From assembly GCA_016721905.1 (NCBI GenBank), contig JADKHH010000026.1:62001-126000 (forward strand): a DNA stretch of 64,000 nucleotides, read 5' to 3'. Every line of letters begins with the position of its first letter. The stretch's first letter is position 1. Both the position numbers and the translations under genes were made by a program. The notes below the pieces were generated by a model. It saw only the letters and a program-made list of their open reading frames with translations. It was not told where the DNA came from and ran no database searches. Shown piece by piece: positions 62,048 through 64,000 of this stretch. This stretch comes from Candidatus Opimibacter skivensis (GTDB taxonomy: Bacteria > Bacteroidota > Bacteroidia > Chitinophagales > Saprospiraceae).

Positions 62048-63700
62048 TTATGAATTAAAGTAGGGTGCGAGTTCTGATTTAAAATATTTCATTGCATTCT
62101 TGATGGGCAGTGGAAGGCCACCGCCTAATGCGCATAATGAGCCTGTCTCCAATGTCTCAAGGAGATCATTCATCAATGTAATGTCCACTTTATAATTGCC
62201 TTGCTGCGCTTTGGCCAGCATTTCATAGCCCCGTGTAGAGCCAAGACGGCAAGGGAAACATTTTCCACAACTCTCATGGGCAGTGAACCTGAAGAGATGT
62301 TCGAGGTATTGTATGATTGGATAATCTTCGGGAATACATACGACAGATGCGTGACCCAGCAGGAATCCTTCTTTTGCAAAAGAATCGAAATCCACTGTGA
62401 GCCTTTCCACTTCGGTTGTTGGCACTAGTCCACCCAAAGGTCCACCGATGTGCATGGCTTTTACTGGTTTGCGGAAACCGCCGCCGAGGCCATAGAGGAC
62501 TTCCTTTAATGGAGTGCCCATATCAACTTCGTAGATGCCTGGTGTATTAAAATAACCATCCAGTGAAATCAATTTTGTCCCGGTGGATTTTTGTGTGCCG
62601 ATGGCAGCAAATGCTTTGCCACCATTCTTCATGATAAAAGGAAGATTGGCAAGAGTCTCCACATTGTTGACGACCGTAGGTTTGTTAAATAAACCTTGTT
62701 GTGTCGGATAAGGTGGACGTACGCGTACTTCAGGTCGTTGGCCTTCGATGGAAGAAAGCAATGCGGTTTCTTCGCCGCAGATGTATGCGCCCTGGGCTTT
62801 GATCACTTTAAACTGGTAATCAAATCCTGAATCGAGAATATTTTCTCCTAGCAGGTTTTGATTTTGCAAATCTGCTATTGCTTCGTTGATGATATCTACT
62901 GACTCCGGATATTCACCACGGATGTAGACGACACCATACTTTGCTCCGGCGATATATCCGGCGATCATCATGCCCATCAACAGGGAATGCGGGCGCTGCT
63001 CCATGATGTAGCGATCAGAATAAGCACCCGGATCACCTTCATCTGCATTGCAGACGATAAATTTTGTTTCCTCTGTTTGATTACGGCAACTCTCGAGTTT
63101 GAACGCCATCGAAAAACCTGCGCCTCCGCGTCCTCTCAATCCGGAATCTTTTAATTCGGAGAGGAGCTGTGAAGCTGGCTTTTGAAGACAGTCCTTAAAA
63201 ATCTGGTAGTACTCACTGACAGGGCCATAAGGGCTGGTGAGAATCGGTGTGCCTATATGGCCAACATTATATTTTTCAGACGTAGTAGTATGATCCGATT
63301 TGATAGATGTTATCTGATCGATGTCGTGACCGCTGTAATTTTTATTGTCGATATGAAACGCACTATTTTCATGGCAACGACCCAGACAGCACATCTCCCC
63401 TATTTCTTCAGAGTTGAAATGATGGCTGAGTTTTTCTGTAAGTGCATCCTGGGTGCCTGCGGTCATGCATGCGCTACCGTTGCACACATAGACTTTCTTG
63501 CCTTTGTTTTCAGGCCTGAGAAAATCGTAGAATGAAACTGATCCGTAGACATTGGACTTGCCGACAAGGAAGGATGCGCTGAGTTTTTCGAGTGTATCGA
63601 GATCGGGCGTACCGGTTTCACGGGCGGCTATGCCGAGTTCTTCAAAGAGATTCTTTTCAAGGCCTTTGCGGCCGGACAATTCGCTAAGATTCTTAGACAT
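62048..63700 (-). CDS. Formate dehydrogenase beta subunit, NuoE-NuoF fusion
   Basis: A 550-residue fusion. Residues 1-130 are a NuoE/FdsG-like thioredoxin fold with a [2Fe-2S] site (CNGSAC at 73-78; CCLGRC at 104-109). About 140-545 are NuoF/FdsB: FMN/NADH motifs SGLRGRGGAGFSMAFK, NADEGDPGAYSDR, AYICGEETALLSSIEGQRPE and the [4Fe-4S] loop ESCGKCFPCRLGST (Cys 478, 481, 484; fourth Cys in SLCALGG). It reduces NAD+ with electrons from the alpha subunit. It precedes that gene by six bases and overlaps fdhD by eight. HoxF hydrogenase subunits share this layout, but the partner gene decides for formate dehydrogenase. Confidence 0.94.
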   Translation of the reverse strand: MSKNLSELSGRKGLEKNLFEELGIAARETGTPDLDTLEKLSASFLVGKSNVYGSVSFYDFLRPENKGKKVYVCNGSACMTAGTQDALTEKLSHHFNSEEIGEMCCLGRCHENSAFHIDNKNYSGHDIDQITSIKSDHTTTSEKYNVGHIGTPILTSPYGPVSEYYQIFKDCLQKPASQLLSELKDSGLRGRGGAGFSMAFKLESCRNQTEETKFIVCNADEGDPGAYSDRYIMEQRPHSLLMGMMIAGYIAGAKYGVVYIRGEYPESVDIINEAIADLQNQNLLGENILDSGFDYQFKVIKAQGAYICGEETALLSSIEGQRPEVRVRPPYPTQQGLFNKPTVVNNVETLANLPFIMKNGGKAFAAIGTQKSTGTKLISLDGYFNTPGIYEVDMGTPLKEVLYGLGGGFRKPVKAMHIGGPLGGLVPTTEVERLTVDFDSFAKEGFLLGHASVVCIPEDYPIIQYLEHLFRFTAHESCGKCFPCRLGSTRGYEMLAKAQQGNYKVDITLMNDLLETLETGSLCALGGGLPLPIKNAMKYFKSELAPYFNS

Positions 63701-64000
63701 TTTCTTTCCTGTTTACCGGCGCCAATGCTTCCGCGAGATCATCTGTCCGCACGCGCCCGGTGTTTGAATACACAGTTAACTTATGGTTTCTACAGAAGGC
63801 CATCAACGTGAGGCCTGATTCCTCTGCCACATCGACCGCGAGGGAGGAAGGTGCAGAGACAGAGGCAAGATAAGGTATGCCAGCGGAAATTGCTTTACTG
63901 ACTATTTCGAAAGAGATCCGGCCGCTGACGGTCAGGCATTTTGCCTGGCTGAGGAGGTTATTATAAATGAGATCACCGATGACTTTGTCGACCGCGTTGT
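63693..64000 (-). CDS. fdhD: Formate dehydrogenase accessory protein FdhD (C-terminal part, cut by window end)
   Basis: The visible 102 residues begin NAVDKVIGDLIYNNLLSQ and contain CLTVSGRISFEIVSKAISAG, IPYLASVSAPSSLAVDVAEE and SGLTLMAFCRNHKLTVYSN, the conserved C-terminal half of FdhD. FdhD transfers sulfur from IscS to the molybdenum cofactor of formate dehydrogenase. The start lies beyond 64000. The stop codon is inside the start of the NuoEF-like gene (eight-base overlap), so the genes are translationally coupled. Confidence 0.93.
   Translation of the reverse strand, partial: NAVDKVIGDLIYNNLLSQAKCLTVSGRISFEIVSKAISAGIPYLASVSAPSSLAVDVAEESGLTLMAFCRNHKLTVYSNTGRVRTDDLAEALAPVNRKENV

Noticed and set aside
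62048..63700. HoxF/NADH-dependent hydrogenase subunit
   Set aside because: The domain order fits HoxF, but the coupled genes are fdhD and a molybdopterin formate dehydrogenase; no hydrogenase genes are present.

Overview
The window is chromosomal DNA of a Bacteroidota bacterium, most likely a heterotrophic, aerobic or microaerobic member of the Saprospiria or a close class (the class is inference). Evidence: at least six proteins carry type IX secretion (T9SS) C-terminal sorting domains. Many genes have the Bacteroidota -7 element TAnnTTTG 20-45 bases upstream and no Shine-Dalgarno site. CcoN and CcoO are fused, and lipoproteins and CHU_C/gliding-type surface proteins are frequent. No phage, integron, CRISPR array or intact IS element was seen.

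Layout. 0.1-1.8 kb (minus): methylmalonyl-CoA epimerase, TauE permease and DUF4783 protein. 1.9-4.6 kb: secreted esterase/lipase-like hydrolase, SWIM zinc-finger protein, AMP nucleosidase. 4.7-6.8 kb (minus): flotillin plus NfeD-like partner. 7-10.3 kb: PRPP synthetase, ribosomal protein L25, a nitrilase-superfamily amidase, an NlpC/P60 lipoprotein. 10.3-12.8 kb (minus): SET protein, EamA transporter, M19 dipeptidase lipoprotein. 12.9-13.7 kb: tRNA-Asp followed by repeated tRNA 3'-half copies that flank a small GIY-YIG endonuclease gene. 13.8-26 kb: secreted propeller protein, YebC, DUF2807 lipoprotein, TMTC-like membrane/TPR protein, dihaem peroxidase, DoxX protein, and a 1165-residue T9SS type B protein with nine 41-residue cysteine repeats.

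27.0-36.7 kb is a complete cbb3 oxidase locus: Rrf2 regulator, CcoI, CcoS (48 aa), fused CcoNO, CcoQ (53 aa), mono-haem CcoP, CcoG, FixH/CcoH and a TauE/DsbD-like membrane protein. Copper import, subunit assembly and the oxidase are encoded together. 36.8-57 kb is mixed metabolism and surface functions: PLP enzyme, CotH/LTD protein, pappalysin protease, Crp/Fnr regulator, LytS/LytT two-component pair, small acetyltransferases, MscS channel and an XRE/membrane-protein pair. 58.1-64 kb (minus) holds a soluble NAD-linked formate dehydrogenase module: FdhD (cut by the window end), a fused NuoE-NuoF-type subunit, the large molybdenum subunit with an active-site Cys, and a MoaC-MoaB fusion for the cofactor.

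The most unusual property is the non-coding DNA. At least a dozen intergenic gaps are filled with imperfect short tandem repeats, mostly of 7 bp with some of 8 or 9 bp. Their unit sequence differs from gap to gap, and several run into the ends of genes. There are also two very long palindromes without a loop at convergent gene ends, a 97-bp tandem duplication, a triplicated 69-bp unit, and an operator-like cluster beside the XRE operon. The tRNA/GIY-YIG element and the heptamer repeat family are the best candidates for something not well described.
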